The position numbers were made by a program, and so were the translations under genes. Shown here piece after piece: positions 25,165 through 34,518 of a stretch of 64,000 nucleotides of DNA. The DNA comes from JAGVJT01 sp964513205 (GTDB lineage Bacteria > Pseudomonadota > Gammaproteobacteria > Legionellales > Legionellaceae), in contig CAZELP010000006.1 of assembly GCA_964513205.1 (NCBI GenBank), positions 21,373-85,372 of the forward strand, given 5' to 3'. Every line of letters begins with the position of its first letter. Position 1 is the first letter of the stretch. Under the pieces are notes generated by a model that did no database searches, was not told the DNA's origin, and saw only the letters and a program-made list of their open reading frames with translations.

Positions 25165-26766
25165 TTATAATATGTCCATAATAAGCTCAATTGCTTCTGA
25201 GATGGATAAGTCACTTGTATCAATGATTAAATCAGGATTTTCTGGTGATTCATAGGGCGCACTAATGCCTGTGAATGCTTGAATTTCCCCACGTTGTGCT
25301 TGCAAATAGAGCCCTTTCACATCTCTTTTTTGGCATGTTTCAAGAGGTGTTGCCACATAAATCTCAAGAAAACGTCCATTTTCGGAGACCATTTTTTTCA
25401 TGACGTCGCGTGTCGATTTGTACGGAGCTATTGCTGCAATAATGGCAATGCCACGATGTTTGGTAATCTCTGAGGCTACATAAGCCACTCGCTCAAGGTG
25501 TTTATTTCGGTCTTCTGGGCTGAAGCCCAGTTCTGAAGACAAATTTTTTCGAAGGATGTCTCCATCTAACAGTGTGACGGTTCGTGTTGTTTGTTCTTGA
25601 ATCGTTGCTTTTAATGCTTGGGCCAATGTCGATTTTCCAGCACCAGAGAGTCCTGTAAAGAGAATAGTGAGGCCTTGTTTTGATTCAGCAGGGTAAGTTT
25701 CACTTAAAATGTTGTTGATTTCTGGGAAAGTGAACCATTCTGGAATTGCCCGTCCTTCTTTTAGATGCGCACGCAGTTCTGTTCCGGATAGTGTTTGAAT
25801 GTCGGCTTCTTCTTCAACTTTGTCTATCCCGATAAAAATCTGGCGTTTTTTGTCAAAGACCATCTCTGGATAAGGTAAGGGTATAATGCCGATTTCTTTT
25901 TGATGCTCCTGTAACAATGTTTGTGCTGCATAGGGTGAATAAAAATCAGGTCCGAGGCCTGCATGATCGCGTCCGACGATAAAGTGGGTTGCTCCATAAT
26001 TTTTTCGAATGAGTGCGTGCCAGAGTGCTTCTTTAGGGCCAGCCATACGCATTGCCAGGGGAAGAAGACTTAATTGTACAGGTATGTCTTCGTATTTTTT
26101 TAAAATTTCGATGTAACATTTGACGCGAGTGATGTAATCAATGTCATCTGGTTTTGTCATTCCCACAACGGGATGAATCAGCAGATGACCACCGATTTCT
26201 TGAGCCGCTCTTTTGGTCAGTTCGAAGTGAGCTCGATGCATTGGATTTCGTGTTTGAAATGCGACAACTTTATCCCATCCTGCATATTGGAACAGTGATT
26301 TTAACGTGCTGGGTGTGTGCCGATATTGAATAAAATCTGAGTGTTGAGGCAATCTGATTTCAGTCAAAGGTCCACCCACATACCATTCATGAGACTGATG
26401 TTTGAGTGCGTAAACTCCTGGGTGTTTTTCATTTTGTGTGCCAAATACACATTGCGCTTCTTGTGTTTTGTTTGGCTTCCAAATGGATGTGACGGTAAGT
26501 GTGGCGATGGGAGTATTGTCTGCTGCGACCAGTGTGATTTTTTCTTGATATGCCAAATTTCTTGCAAGTTCATCGCTGATATCCAGCGTGATGGGGATGG
26601 GGAAAAGGGTGCCGTCTAAAAGACGCATTGTGTCGCAAACAGATTGGTATTCTGCTTGTGTTAAGAATCCATGCAAGGGTGAAAATGCACCATTTAAAAG
26701 ACATTCAACGTCACAAAGTTGCTTGGGTGTGAGTGTTAACGTTTGAGTTTGTGTGCACAACATCAT
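25165..26766 (-). CDS. Bifunctional sulfate adenylyltransferase / adenylylsulfate kinase
   Basis: This 533-aa fusion activates sulfate to APS and phosphorylates it to PAPS. The N-terminal ATP sulfurylase domain (about residues 1-355) has LNGAFSPLHGFL, FQTRNPMHRAHFEL (ATP-binding HxxH-like motif) and IVGRDHAGLG. The C-terminal APS kinase domain (about 365-533) has the P-loop GLSGAGKST, LLDGD and GFSPEDRNKHLERV. Both active sites look complete. No cysDN, cysH or cysIJ lies nearby, so PAPS could serve sulfotransferases as well as assimilation. DUF2061 follows directly. It starts at the first of two adjacent ATG codons. Confidence 0.93.
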   Translation of the reverse strand: MMLCTQTQTLTLTPKQLCDVECLLNGAFSPLHGFLTQAEYQSVCDTMRLLDGTLFPIPITLDISDELARNLAYQEKITLVAADNTPIATLTVTSIWKPNKTQEAQCVFGTQNEKHPGVYALKHQSHEWYVGGPLTEIRLPQHSDFIQYRHTPSTLKSLFQYAGWDKVVAFQTRNPMHRAHFELTKRAAQEIGGHLLIHPVVGMTKPDDIDYITRVKCYIEILKKYEDIPVQLSLLPLAMRMAGPKEALWHALIRKNYGATHFIVGRDHAGLGPDFYSPYAAQTLLQEHQKEIGIIPLPYPEMVFDKKRQIFIGIDKVEEEADIQTLSGTELRAHLKEGRAIPEWFTFPEINNILSETYPAESKQGLTILFTGLSGAGKSTLAQALKATIQEQTTRTVTLLDGDILRKNLSSELGFSPEDRNKHLERVAYVASEITKHRGIAIIAAIAPYKSTRDVMKKMVSENGRFLEIYVATPLETCQKRDVKGLYLQAQRGEIQAFTGISAPYESPENPDLIIDTSDLSISEAIELIMDIL

Positions 26767-26839
26767 GTCAATTGATCCATTTCATACTTTGCTGGCTAAG
26801 ATAAATAATTTTGGACAAGTAAACAAGCCAATATTTAAG

Positions 26840-27676
26840 TTATGTTGGGCAAGAAATAGATTGTCCATTTAAGTCCTCATTACTTAAAGTGATGGTGATC
26901 GCGGCAGGAACGCTAGTTTGATTGATTTGGATGTTGTAAATCGTGTCAAAGTTGTATGTGCAGTTCCATGTTCCAGCCGTACAATATCCTTGTGCTGCAT
27001 AAGACGGCAGGCATTCTCCAAATGGCCAAAGTGGGATTTTGTTGGTTGGATTCAAGCCAAGTAAATAATAAAAACTATAGGCTATGATGGGGATGTTTTT
27101 ATGTTCCCAAGCAATAAAAACGGTTTTACCGCAGTAGGCTTCTGTGTTTAATATTTCTCGAGCAATATCAATATCGCCAGTGGAAAGACCGCTGCTACAT
27201 ATGCCTGCGGGCGAGGGCGGTTGTGGTAATGTGAGTAACCACACAGGGGGAACATCACTTGCACTTGGAACCGTGTAGTCTCCTGGGGCTGACGGCCCTC
27301 CATAATGACCTGCGCCATAGTCAGTGAGTACGGGCAGATTAAAGTATACGGCGGTGGGCTCTATTGTTGCCAGCGGCCTAACATAGGGGTAACAAGTTTT
27401 ATCGCTTGATGAGTCGGGCATTGTGACGTTTGGATTCGCTGCGTAAATTGCAGTAGGAGCACCGTACCTCGTGTTTAGCAATTGTGTGAGTGCCAGTGAA
27501 CGGTTTAACCCTTGACAATCTAACTGACCGCGAGGAAATAACAAGTTATATTCACCGTGTCGTACGATCACGATATTTTTGATGCAGTCAGAAAAAGAAA
27601 CAGAAAAATTAAATAGAAAGGTTATTCCTATAAAACACCGATACAGCGATGAGAAGTGAGCGTTTTTATTTATCAA
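26840..27676 (-). CDS. Secreted cysteine-rich histidine phosphatase superfamily protein
   Basis: This 278-aa protein has an N-terminal hydrophobic signal (about residues 11-28) and the histidine-phosphatase catalytic motif VRHGEYN (about 39-45). A second active-site His lies in AWEHKNIP. The mature part carries about ten Cys, and the middle and end are rich in Pro and Ser, which suggests a disulfide-bonded exported enzyme. The start is a TTG at 27676, overlapping the end of the barrel gene by 11 bases; no in-frame ATG precedes the catalytic motif. Translation is thus probably coupled. Substrate is unknown (phosphoester of sugar, phytate-like or protein). Confidence 0.75.
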   Translation of the reverse strand: MINKNAHFSSLYRCFIGITFLFNFSVSFSDCIKNIVIVRHGEYNLLFPRGQLDCQGLNRSLALTQLLNTRYGAPTAIYAANPNVTMPDSSSDKTCYPYVRPLATIEPTAVYFNLPVLTDYGAGHYGGPSAPGDYTVPSASDVPPVWLLTLPQPPSPAGICSSGLSTGDIDIAREILNTEAYCGKTVFIAWEHKNIPIIAYSFYYLLGLNPTNKIPLWPFGECLPSYAAQGYCTAGTWNCTYNFDTIYNIQINQTSVPAAITITLSNEDLNGQSISCPT

Positions 27677-28469
27677 AATAATGATCCCAATGATAGATAA
27701 GCGAAATTAATGCGGTTTGAGTATTTGCTTTTGTAGAGGTGCTATTTGAAATAGGACCCAGTTGATAGACAGAAGTAGAATAGTTGTGACTGGTGATATT
27801 TTTTGAGATTTCGGGATAAAGCGTATAAACATAATCCCCCCGAATGGAGAATCGGGACGTCATGCTTTGTTCAAATCCAAGACCGATACGCAGACCTGTC
27901 ATAGACTCTGCATAGGTGTTATTTAAGGTCGTTTCAAGCGGGATAGTTGATCTGGAGTCTTCTACAGAAACCGTCCGAGTGAATTGATTAAAAGAAGCTC
28001 CGATACGTCCGTATAGCAAACTGCTTTGATTCACCAAAAACCCAAACCGTCCGTCGATTCCAAAATCAGCAGTACCAAGACTCGTTTTCGTATTGGTGAC
28101 TAGGGATTCACTTGGAAACAATAAGTGACTTGTCTCACTCCAATAAGATTGAAGACCACTGATATTGACGTATAGCTCTGGGCCCGCAAAAAATTGCTTA
28201 AAAGCAAACAATTTGCCGATGTAAAAAGAGCCTAACACGCTGGTTTCTGATGTTTTTGGATGAATAGACTGATTCGAGAAAAATGAAAATGAAGGGTTGA
28301 TTTCAGTCAGGCTAGAGGTATTAAACTGCCCATTCGTGACACCTATTCCTGCCCCAATATAATAGTCTGGAAAAAAGTCGATACTTTTCGGAGTGGAGAA
28401 TGCGAAAGTAGACACCGGTATGATCAGGCATGAAAATAGCACTTGTATTGTTTTTAAAAATTGATTCAT
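27666..28469 (-). CDS. Outer-membrane beta-barrel protein (Legionella-type surface antigen-like)
   Basis: This 267-aa protein starts at ATG 28469 with a signal peptide (MNQFLKTIQVLFSCL..., cleavage near STFAFS). A barrel-like chain follows, with repeated alternating segments (YYIGAGIGVTNG, VLGSFYIGKLF, GLRIGLGFEQ, FSIRGDYVYTLY) and an aromatic C-terminal strand (ALISLIYHWDHYF). It resembles 8-stranded OmpA-like barrels. An upstream in-frame ATG at 28553 would place 28 extra hydrophilic residues before the signal and is rejected. It is followed by, and overlaps, a secreted histidine phosphatase gene. Confidence 0.75.
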   Translation of the reverse strand: MNQFLKTIQVLFSCLIIPVSTFAFSTPKSIDFFPDYYIGAGIGVTNGQFNTSSLTEINPSFSFFSNQSIHPKTSETSVLGSFYIGKLFAFKQFFAGPELYVNISGLQSYWSETSHLLFPSESLVTNTKTSLGTADFGIDGRFGFLVNQSSLLYGRIGASFNQFTRTVSVEDSRSTIPLETTLNNTYAESMTGLRIGLGFEQSMTSRFSIRGDYVYTLYPEISKNITSHNYSTSVYQLGPISNSTSTKANTQTALISLIYHWDHYFDK

Positions 28470-28613
28470 ATTTGAGTCGTATTGAGTGAATGAGTTTTTT
28501 AAATTTGATTTCTGGTAGATATTTGTAACAAGTTTTAAAGACGAAGTCATCATTCTAAATGCTTTTTGTTGTGTCTTGGCTCTTTACGTTGTATTATCGC
28601 GTTTCTTAATTAA

Positions 28614-28626
28614 GACTAAAACAGTA
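28614..28626 (+). promoter_or_regulatory. Possible IscR/Rrf2-type operator upstream of the suf operon
   Basis: GACTAAAACAGTA resembles the core of the E. coli IscR type 1 site (GACTRWWWYAGTC), with one mismatch. It lies 22 bases before the regulator's ATG, a typical place for autorepression. The outer parts of the E. coli consensus are poorly matched, so this is tentative. Confidence 0.4.
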
Positions 28627-28648
28627 CTCGATAAAATAAACGAGAAAA

Positions 28649-29074
28649 ATGATGCTTCGTATTAGCAAATTGGCAGATTATAGTACCGTGATCATGGTGT
28701 ATTTGGCTAAGAAACCAGATCAACTTTCGAGCGCTCGTGATATTGCGCTTCATACAAGAATCACTTTGCCAACCGTCAGTAAGTTGTTGAAACGATTGAC
28801 GGCGGCGTCATTGTTGATTTCTGTGCGTGGTGTGGCGGGTGGGTATCGTCTTTCGAAAAAAGCAGAAGACATTTCTATCCGTGAAATTTTATATGCACTC
28901 GATGATTCTCGTGGGTTGACCGAGTGCGAGCATGCGCCCAGTGCTTGTGCATTACATGATGTTTGTCATGTCCAACATCATTGGCGCATTATCAGCAATA
29001 TGATTGAGTCTACACTAAACAGTGTGAATTTAGCAGCTTTGGCTTCTTCTCAAATAGGAATACAACGTGGTTAA
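28649..29074 (+). CDS. Rrf2-family Fe-S regulator of the SUF operon
   Basis: This 141-aa protein is a winged-helix Rrf2 regulator of the SUF-specific type. It begins MLRISKLADYSTVIMVYLA and has the helix segment ITLPTVSKLLKRL and the wing GVAGGYRLSK. Three Cys (ECEHAPSACALHDVC, spacing C-x6-C-x5-C) are placed to bind a [2Fe-2S] cluster, as in IscR. It probably senses Fe-S status and represses the operon. It is the first gene and overlaps sufB by eight bases. Two adjacent ATGs (28649, 28652) are possible starts. Confidence 0.9.
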   Translation: MMLRISKLADYSTVIMVYLAKKPDQLSSARDIALHTRITLPTVSKLLKRLTAASLLISVRGVAGGYRLSKKAEDISIREILYALDDSRGLTECEHAPSACALHDVCHVQHHWRIISNMIESTLNSVNLAALASSQIGIQRG

Positions 29075-30515
29075 AGAGAATGATACTTTAGATTCATGGT
29101 TAAAACGTGATTACGAACATGGATTTGTCACAGAAATCGAAACTGAGACTTTTGCTCCAGGGCTTGATGAGTCTGTGATAAAACGCTTATCAGCTATTAA
29201 ACGAGAACCTCAGTTTGTTCTAGATTGGCGTCTTAAAGCGTATGAGGCATGGTTAAAAATGGAAGTCCCTCATTGGGCAAGTGTACATTATCCTGCAATC
29301 GATTATCAGGCCATTTCGTACTATTCTGCTCCTAAAAAAAAGGAAGATGCACCTAAAAGTTTAGATGAAGTTGATCCTGAATTGCTCCGTACGTATGAAA
29401 AATTAGGTATTCCGCTGCAAGAGCAGGCATTATTGGCTGGTGTTGCCGTTGATGCTGTGTTTGATAGTGTTTCTGTTGCCACGACTTTCAAATCCAAATT
29501 GGCTGAAAAAGGAATTATTTTCTGTTCTTTTTCCGAGGCTGTACACACTCATCCCGAATTAATAGAGCAATATTTGGGTTCGGTCGTTCCTTATCGCGAT
29601 AATTTTTATGCGGCACTGAATTCTGCGGTGTTTAGCGATGGTTCTTTTGTATATGTCCCTAAAGGGGTGCGTTGTCCAATGGAATTATCAACTTACTTTA
29701 GAATCAATTCAGCCGGGACCGGCCAGTTTGAGCGAACACTAATTATTGCGGACGCCGATAGTTATGTTTCCTACCTTGAAGGTTGTACGGCACCGAAGCG
29801 AGATGAAAATCAATTGCATGCGGCGGTTGTTGAACTCATTGCGCTTGAAAATGCTCAAATTAAGTATTCCACTGTTCAAAATTGGTACCCTGGTGATGAA
29901 GAAGGGAAAGGTGGAATCTACAATTTCGTGACCAAGCGAGGCGCTTGTCGAGGCGCGCGCTCCAAAATTTCATGGACACAAATCGAAACGGGATCAGCCA
30001 TTACATGGAAATATCCAAGTGTTGTGTTACAAGGTGATGATTCAGTTGGAGAGTTTTACTCCGTTGCAGTGACCAATCATTGTCAGCAAGCGGATACTGG
30101 AACAAAAATGATTCACTTAGGTAAAAATACTCGCTCTACAATTATTTCAAAAGGTATCAGTGCGGGTCGTGCGCATAATGCGTATCGAGGTTTGGTTCGT
30201 GTGGCCCCAACGGCGGAAAATGCAAGAAATTATACACAATGTGATTCTTTATTGATGGGGGCTTCGTGTTCTGCAGATACTTTCCCTTACATAGAAGTTA
30301 AAAATCCAACTGCACAAATAGAACATGAAGCAACAACATCAAAATTAAGCGATGAACAGCTTTTTTATTGTTTGCAACGTGGAATTGAAACAGAAGATGC
30401 TGTCTCGATGATTGTGAATGGGTTTTGTAAGCAGGTATTAAAGGAGCTTCCCATGGAGTTTGCTGTGGAAGCCACAAAATTGCTAGGTATTAGTTTAGAG
30501 GGGGCTGTGGGGTAA
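29067..30515 (+). CDS. sufB: Fe-S cluster assembly scaffold protein SufB
   Basis: SufB (482 aa) forms the SufBC2D complex on which Fe-S clusters are built. Family segments are PKGVRCPMELSTYFRIN, YLEGCTAPKRDENQLHAAVV (with the conserved Cys), YSTVQNWYPGD, GACRGARSKISWTQIETGSAITWKYPS, and ARNYTQCDSLLMG near the C-terminus with ARNYTQ motif. Start is GTG at 29067, inside the end of the regulator gene. The next gene, sufC, begins right after its stop codon. Confidence 0.97.
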   Translation: MVKENDTLDSWLKRDYEHGFVTEIETETFAPGLDESVIKRLSAIKREPQFVLDWRLKAYEAWLKMEVPHWASVHYPAIDYQAISYYSAPKKKEDAPKSLDEVDPELLRTYEKLGIPLQEQALLAGVAVDAVFDSVSVATTFKSKLAEKGIIFCSFSEAVHTHPELIEQYLGSVVPYRDNFYAALNSAVFSDGSFVYVPKGVRCPMELSTYFRINSAGTGQFERTLIIADADSYVSYLEGCTAPKRDENQLHAAVVELIALENAQIKYSTVQNWYPGDEEGKGGIYNFVTKRGACRGARSKISWTQIETGSAITWKYPSVVLQGDDSVGEFYSVAVTNHCQQADTGTKMIHLGKNTRSTIISKGISAGRAHNAYRGLVRVAPTAENARNYTQCDSLLMGASCSADTFPYIEVKNPTAQIEHEATTSKLSDEQLFYCLQRGIETEDAVSMIVNGFCKQVLKELPMEFAVEATKLLGISLEGAVG

Positions 30516-31262
30516 ATGTTAACAATAGAACAATTGCATGTCGCAACCGATGACACTCCGATTTTAAAAGGCATTGATCTGACGGTTAAAGCAGGCGAGG
30601 TACATGCCATCATGGGGCCTAATGGCTCGGGCAAGAGTACTTTATCGAAGGTATTGGCAGGTCATCCTGCGTACACGGTAACAAGCGGCTCGATGACTTA
30701 TCTAGGACAGGATCTCAGCGCTTTGTCTGCAGTTGAGCGTGCGCAGGCGGGTCTTTTTTTGTCTTTTCAGTATCCCGTTGAAATACCAGGTGTGACCAAT
30801 ATCAATTTCTTAAAAGCGTCAGTGAATGCAGTTCGTAAAGCCCAAGGCAAATCACCTATGGATGCGATTGAGTTTTTAAGTTTTATTCGTGAGAAATGTC
30901 GTCTTGTCGAGATGGATGAGTCATTCTTGTATCGAAATATCAACGAGGGCTTTTCTGGTGGAGAGAAGAAACGAAACGAGATTTTGCAAATGGCGGTTCT
31001 TGAACCGAAACTTGCCATTCTAGATGAAACAGATTCTGGTCTTGATATTGATGCATTAAAAACCATCGCTGAAGGCATTAATGCCATGCGAAGTCCTTCT
31101 CGTGCAATTATTTTAGTGACGCATTACCAGCGGCTTTTGAATTATATTGAACCTGATTACATTCATGTTTTAGCCAATGGACGCTTGGTTCGTTCTGGCG
31201 ATAAATCTTTGGCTCGTGAGCTTGAAGATAAAGGCTATAGTTGGCTTGAGGAAATGGAGTGA
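30516..31262 (+). CDS. sufC: Fe-S assembly ATPase SufC
   Basis: SufC (248 aa) is the ABC-type ATPase that drives SufB-SufD during cluster assembly. Walker A is GPNGSGKST (about residues 34-42), the Q-loop region is FLSFQYPVEIPG, the signature is NEGFSGGEKKRNEILQM, and Walker B is LAILDETDSGLDIDAL. The ATG follows the sufB TAA with no gap; AGAGGGGG serves as ribosome binding site. Confidence 0.97.
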   Translation: MLTIEQLHVATDDTPILKGIDLTVKAGEVHAIMGPNGSGKSTLSKVLAGHPAYTVTSGSMTYLGQDLSALSAVERAQAGLFLSFQYPVEIPGVTNINFLKASVNAVRKAQGKSPMDAIEFLSFIREKCRLVEMDESFLYRNINEGFSGGEKKRNEILQMAVLEPKLAILDETDSGLDIDALKTIAEGINAMRSPSRAIILVTHYQRLLNYIEPDYIHVLANGRLVRSGDKSLARELEDKGYSWLEEME

Positions 31263-31265
31263 GCG

Positions 31266-32513
31266 ATGCAATCAGCGCTTGAGTTTTACCTAGAACAGCA
31301 AAAAAAATGCTCTCGTTTCCCTTCATTAGAAGGGCTATGTAGTGAGGCGTTAGATCAATTTAAAACACAAGGTTTTCCAACACGTTCGGATGAGGATTGG
31401 AAATACACATCGACGGCTGATTTTTGCTCAACCCGTTTTTTGAATGACAATACGGCGGGCGATTTTGACTCATCTTCCAATGTATTTTCATCTCTTCCTA
31501 CCTATACAATGAGAGGTGAGCTGGTTTCTGAAGCGTTGTTACCGGCGGGTGTAATTGTGACTTCTTGGGCGAATGCTTTAGATTTGCATGCAGAAAAAAT
31601 AGCACCTTATTTAGGAAAAATTTTAAAAACGCAACATGGATTTTTGTCTCAAAATACTGCCATGCTTTCTCAAGGGGTATTTATTTATGTGCCTAAATCG
31701 ATTGTAGTCGACCTTCCCTTACGTTTGCTGAACGCTCCTCTCAAAGATGGTGCTCGTTATATTCGTCATCTTGTTGTACTAGAAGAAGGTGCATCTTTGT
31801 CCGTGGTTGAAGATTATCAAGGAACAAATGATGTGGCTTATTATACCAATACGGTCACGGAAGCTTATTTACATGCACATGCTTCGTTGAAGCATTATAA
31901 AATTCAACGCGAGGGAAGAAAGGCTTATCATGTAGGGCACCTGGCTGTTGTACAAAAGGCACATGCTGTTCTTGAAAGTCACTCATTTGCTCTTGGGGGC
32001 GCTTGGGTGCGTAGTGATATTGAAATTCAACTTGAAGAGTCTCATGCAACTTGTTCAATGAATGGAATTTACATGACAAGCGACAAGCAACATTTGGATC
32101 ACCACACGAAGGTGCATCATCATGTTCCTTTCTGTAGCAGTTATCAGGATTATAAAGGTCTGATTGCAGGCGCTTCCCGAGTTGTCTTTAATGGTATTGT
32201 AGATGTGCGACCATTCGCTGTGGGGACTGTTGCGCATCAAAGCAATAAAAATTTATTGCTTTCAAGAAATGCAGAAGTCGATACCAAACCACAATTGGAA
32301 ATCGACGCGGATGATGTCATCTGTACTCATGGTGCGACGGTCGGACAGCTTGATGCAGATGCTTTGTTTTATCTCGAGGCTCGAGGGATTCCACAAGAAG
32401 AAGCTCGATATCTGTTAATGCGTGCCTTTGTAGAAGAAAACTTACAGAAAATGGGTCGACCAGAGTGGTCTCAGTGGATGAGTGATTTACTGAATCCAAC
32501 AATGGAGTTTTAA
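31266..32513 (+). CDS. sufD: Fe-S cluster assembly protein SufD
   Basis: SufD (415 aa) is the SufB-like partner in the SufBC2D complex. Early segments include GFPTRSDEDWKYTS. The beta-helix core and the C-terminal motif IDADDVICTHGATVGQLDADALFYLEARGIPQ are typical (the conserved HGAT). It lies three bases after sufC and directly abuts sufS. Length is normal. Confidence 0.95.
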   Translation: MQSALEFYLEQQKKCSRFPSLEGLCSEALDQFKTQGFPTRSDEDWKYTSTADFCSTRFLNDNTAGDFDSSSNVFSSLPTYTMRGELVSEALLPAGVIVTSWANALDLHAEKIAPYLGKILKTQHGFLSQNTAMLSQGVFIYVPKSIVVDLPLRLLNAPLKDGARYIRHLVVLEEGASLSVVEDYQGTNDVAYYTNTVTEAYLHAHASLKHYKIQREGRKAYHVGHLAVVQKAHAVLESHSFALGGAWVRSDIEIQLEESHATCSMNGIYMTSDKQHLDHHTKVHHHVPFCSSYQDYKGLIAGASRVVFNGIVDVRPFAVGTVAHQSNKNLLLSRNAEVDTKPQLEIDADDVICTHGATVGQLDADALFYLEARGIPQEEARYLLMRAFVEENLQKMGRPEWSQWMSDLLNPTMEF

Positions 32514-33734
32514 ATGAGATTTGTACCCGAAAAAGTGCGTTTAGACTTTCCTATATTGGATCAATCAATCCATCATCATCGTCTGGTTTATCTCGATAAT
32601 GCGGCTACCACTCAGAAACCACAAGCTGTTCTAGATGAGATTGTTCGCTATTATCGAGAGGACAATGCAAATGTACATCGTGGTGTGCATGTGTTGAGTG
32701 AGCGTGCTACTGCTCAATTTGAAAAAGCACGTCGTCTTGTTCAGCAGTGGATCAATGCTCCTTCGTCATCCGAGTGTATTTTTGTGCGTGGTACCACTGA
32801 AGCGATTAATCTGGTTGCACAAAGCTATGCGTTACCGCTCCTTCAGCCGGGTGATGAAATTATTCTCAGCTATTTAGAGCATCATTCAAATATTGTCCCC
32901 TGGCAGATGGTGTCTCAGGCCACTGGGGCAGTTATTCGTGTGATCAATTTACTACCAGACGGTCAGCTTGATTTATCTCATTATGAAGAACTGCTTTCAC
33001 CAAAAACAAAAATCGTTGCTTTGACGTATGCTTCAAATGCATTGGGAATATTGAATCCTATTGCTCTTCTGGCTGAAAAAGCGCACTCAGTTGGTGCTGT
33101 GTTATTGGTAGACGGTGCACAAGCAACCGCACATATGCCGGTCGATGTGCAAGCGCTTGGTTGTGATTTTTATGCTTTTTCTGGTCATAAAATGTATGCG
33201 CCAACGGGTATCGGCGTTCTTTGGGGACGTGAGGATTTGCTCAATAACATGCGACCTTATCAAGGTGGTGGTGAGATGATTGAATACGTTCAGTTTGATA
33301 AAACCGCTTATGCACCTCTCCCTTATAAATTTGAAGCAGGAACGCCGAATATTGAGGGCGTGATTGGACTTATGGCGGCAATTCAATATTTGTCTCAATA
33401 TGATATGCAAATGTTGATGGAGTATGAGGCGAATCTTTTAGCTTATGCCACTAAAGCCATTCTTAACGTTCCTAATATCCGTATTTATGGCCTATCTCAA
33501 GAAAAAGTTCCGGTGATTTCTTTTACCCACGACACCATACATTCTCATGATTTGGCAACTATTTTGGATAGTCGTGGTGTTGCAATGCGAAGTGGTCATC
33601 ATTGTGCAATGCCTCTGATGACGTATTTGAAAGTTCCTGCGACGACAAGATTGTCCTTGTCTTTTTATAATACATTTGAGGACATTGATGCGGCTGTTGA
33701 TGCTCTCTATTATGCCTGTGAGGTTTTTCGTTAA
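32514..33734 (+). CDS. sufS: Cysteine desulfurase SufS
   Basis: SufS (406 aa) is a PLP enzyme that takes sulfur from cysteine as a persulfide. YLDNAATTQKPQAVLDEI is the N-terminal signature. The PLP lysine lies in FSGHKMYAPTGIGVLWG and the persulfide Cys in MRSGHHCAMPLM. The ATG follows the sufD stop with no gap. With SufU downstream and no SufE seen, SufU is the likely sulfur acceptor. Confidence 0.96.
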   Translation: MRFVPEKVRLDFPILDQSIHHHRLVYLDNAATTQKPQAVLDEIVRYYREDNANVHRGVHVLSERATAQFEKARRLVQQWINAPSSSECIFVRGTTEAINLVAQSYALPLLQPGDEIILSYLEHHSNIVPWQMVSQATGAVIRVINLLPDGQLDLSHYEELLSPKTKIVALTYASNALGILNPIALLAEKAHSVGAVLLVDGAQATAHMPVDVQALGCDFYAFSGHKMYAPTGIGVLWGREDLLNNMRPYQGGGEMIEYVQFDKTAYAPLPYKFEAGTPNIEGVIGLMAAIQYLSQYDMQMLMEYEANLLAYATKAILNVPNIRIYGLSQEKVPVISFTHDTIHSHDLATILDSRGVAMRSGHHCAMPLMTYLKVPATTRLSLSFYNTFEDIDAAVDALYYACEVFR

Positions 33735-34180
33735 TGGATATTCGTGAACTTTATCAAGAAGTGATCATGGATCACAATCGACATCCTCGAAATCACCATG
33801 AAATGAGTCATCCAACCTGCTCTGCAAGAGGCTATAATCCGTTGTGTGGTGATCAGTTAACGGTGTATTTGCATCTTGCGGATCACAAAGTGGATGACAT
33901 TAGTTTTGTTGGATGCGGGTGTGCGATATCCCAAGCTTCGGCTTCTCTCATGACAGAAGTCATCAAAGGAAAATCAATTGAAGAAGCGCATGCTTTATTT
34001 CAAACTTTTCACGACATGATGACCAAAGATAATGTTTCTTTGAGCCAAATAGATAAACTTTCGGTCTTGAGCGGGGTTAAAGCTTATCCGGCTCGAGTAA
34101 AGTGTGCAACACTTGCTTGGCATACATTAGATGCGGCATTGAAGCAAGAAGCAAACATTGTAAACACGGAGATATCGTGA
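33734..34180 (+). CDS. sufU: SufU-type sulfur acceptor / scaffold protein
   Basis: This 148-aa IscU-like protein has DHNRHPRNH, GYNPLCGDQLTVYL (first Cys), FVGCGCAISQASASLMTEVI (second Cys) and PARVKCATLAW (third Cys). These are the three zinc/sulfur ligands, and the approximately 18-residue insertion between the last two Cys regions is SufU-like rather than IscU-like. It probably accepts sulfur from SufS. The start overlaps the sufS stop by one base (TAATG). Confidence 0.92.
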   Translation: MDIRELYQEVIMDHNRHPRNHHEMSHPTCSARGYNPLCGDQLTVYLHLADHKVDDISFVGCGCAISQASASLMTEVIKGKSIEEAHALFQTFHDMMTKDNVSLSQIDKLSVLSGVKAYPARVKCATLAWHTLDAALKQEANIVNTEIS

Positions 34181-34518
34181 TACTTGGATTTAAAAAAAAG
34201 CAAAAAGAGCTTGATGCGCTTAAAGAAGCAATTATTGCCGCGCTTAAAACAGTCTATGATCCTGAAATCCCGACCAATATTTACGATTTAGGATTAATTT
34301 ACGATATCGCAATTAATGAAGAAAAGCATGTTGATATAAAAATGACACTGACTTCTCCTGGATGTCCAGTTGCACAGACCTTTCCTGGGACTGTCGAGCA
34401 AGCCGTTTTGACCGTTGATGGTGTTCGTGAATGTGTTGTTGAGCTGGTGTGGGAGCCGCCATGGACGCAAGAACGAATGAGTGAAATTGCAAAACTTGAA
34501 CTTGGAATTTTTTATTAA
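34177..34518 (+). CDS. sufT: SufT (MIP18/DUF59 family) Fe-S maturation protein
   Basis: SufT (113 aa) belongs to the MIP18/DUF59 family, which helps deliver Fe-S clusters to client proteins. Signatures are VYDPEIPTNIYDLGLIYDI and LTSPGCPVAQTFPG. The C-terminus VELVWEPPWTQERMSEIAKLELG is standard. The start is a GTG at 34177, overlapping the sufU stop by four bases (GTGA), with GGAG upstream; a longer in-frame ATG inside sufU is rejected. Confidence 0.93.
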   Translation: MILGFKKKQKELDALKEAIIAALKTVYDPEIPTNIYDLGLIYDIAINEEKHVDIKMTLTSPGCPVAQTFPGTVEQAVLTVDGVRECVVELVWEPPWTQERMSEIAKLELGIFY

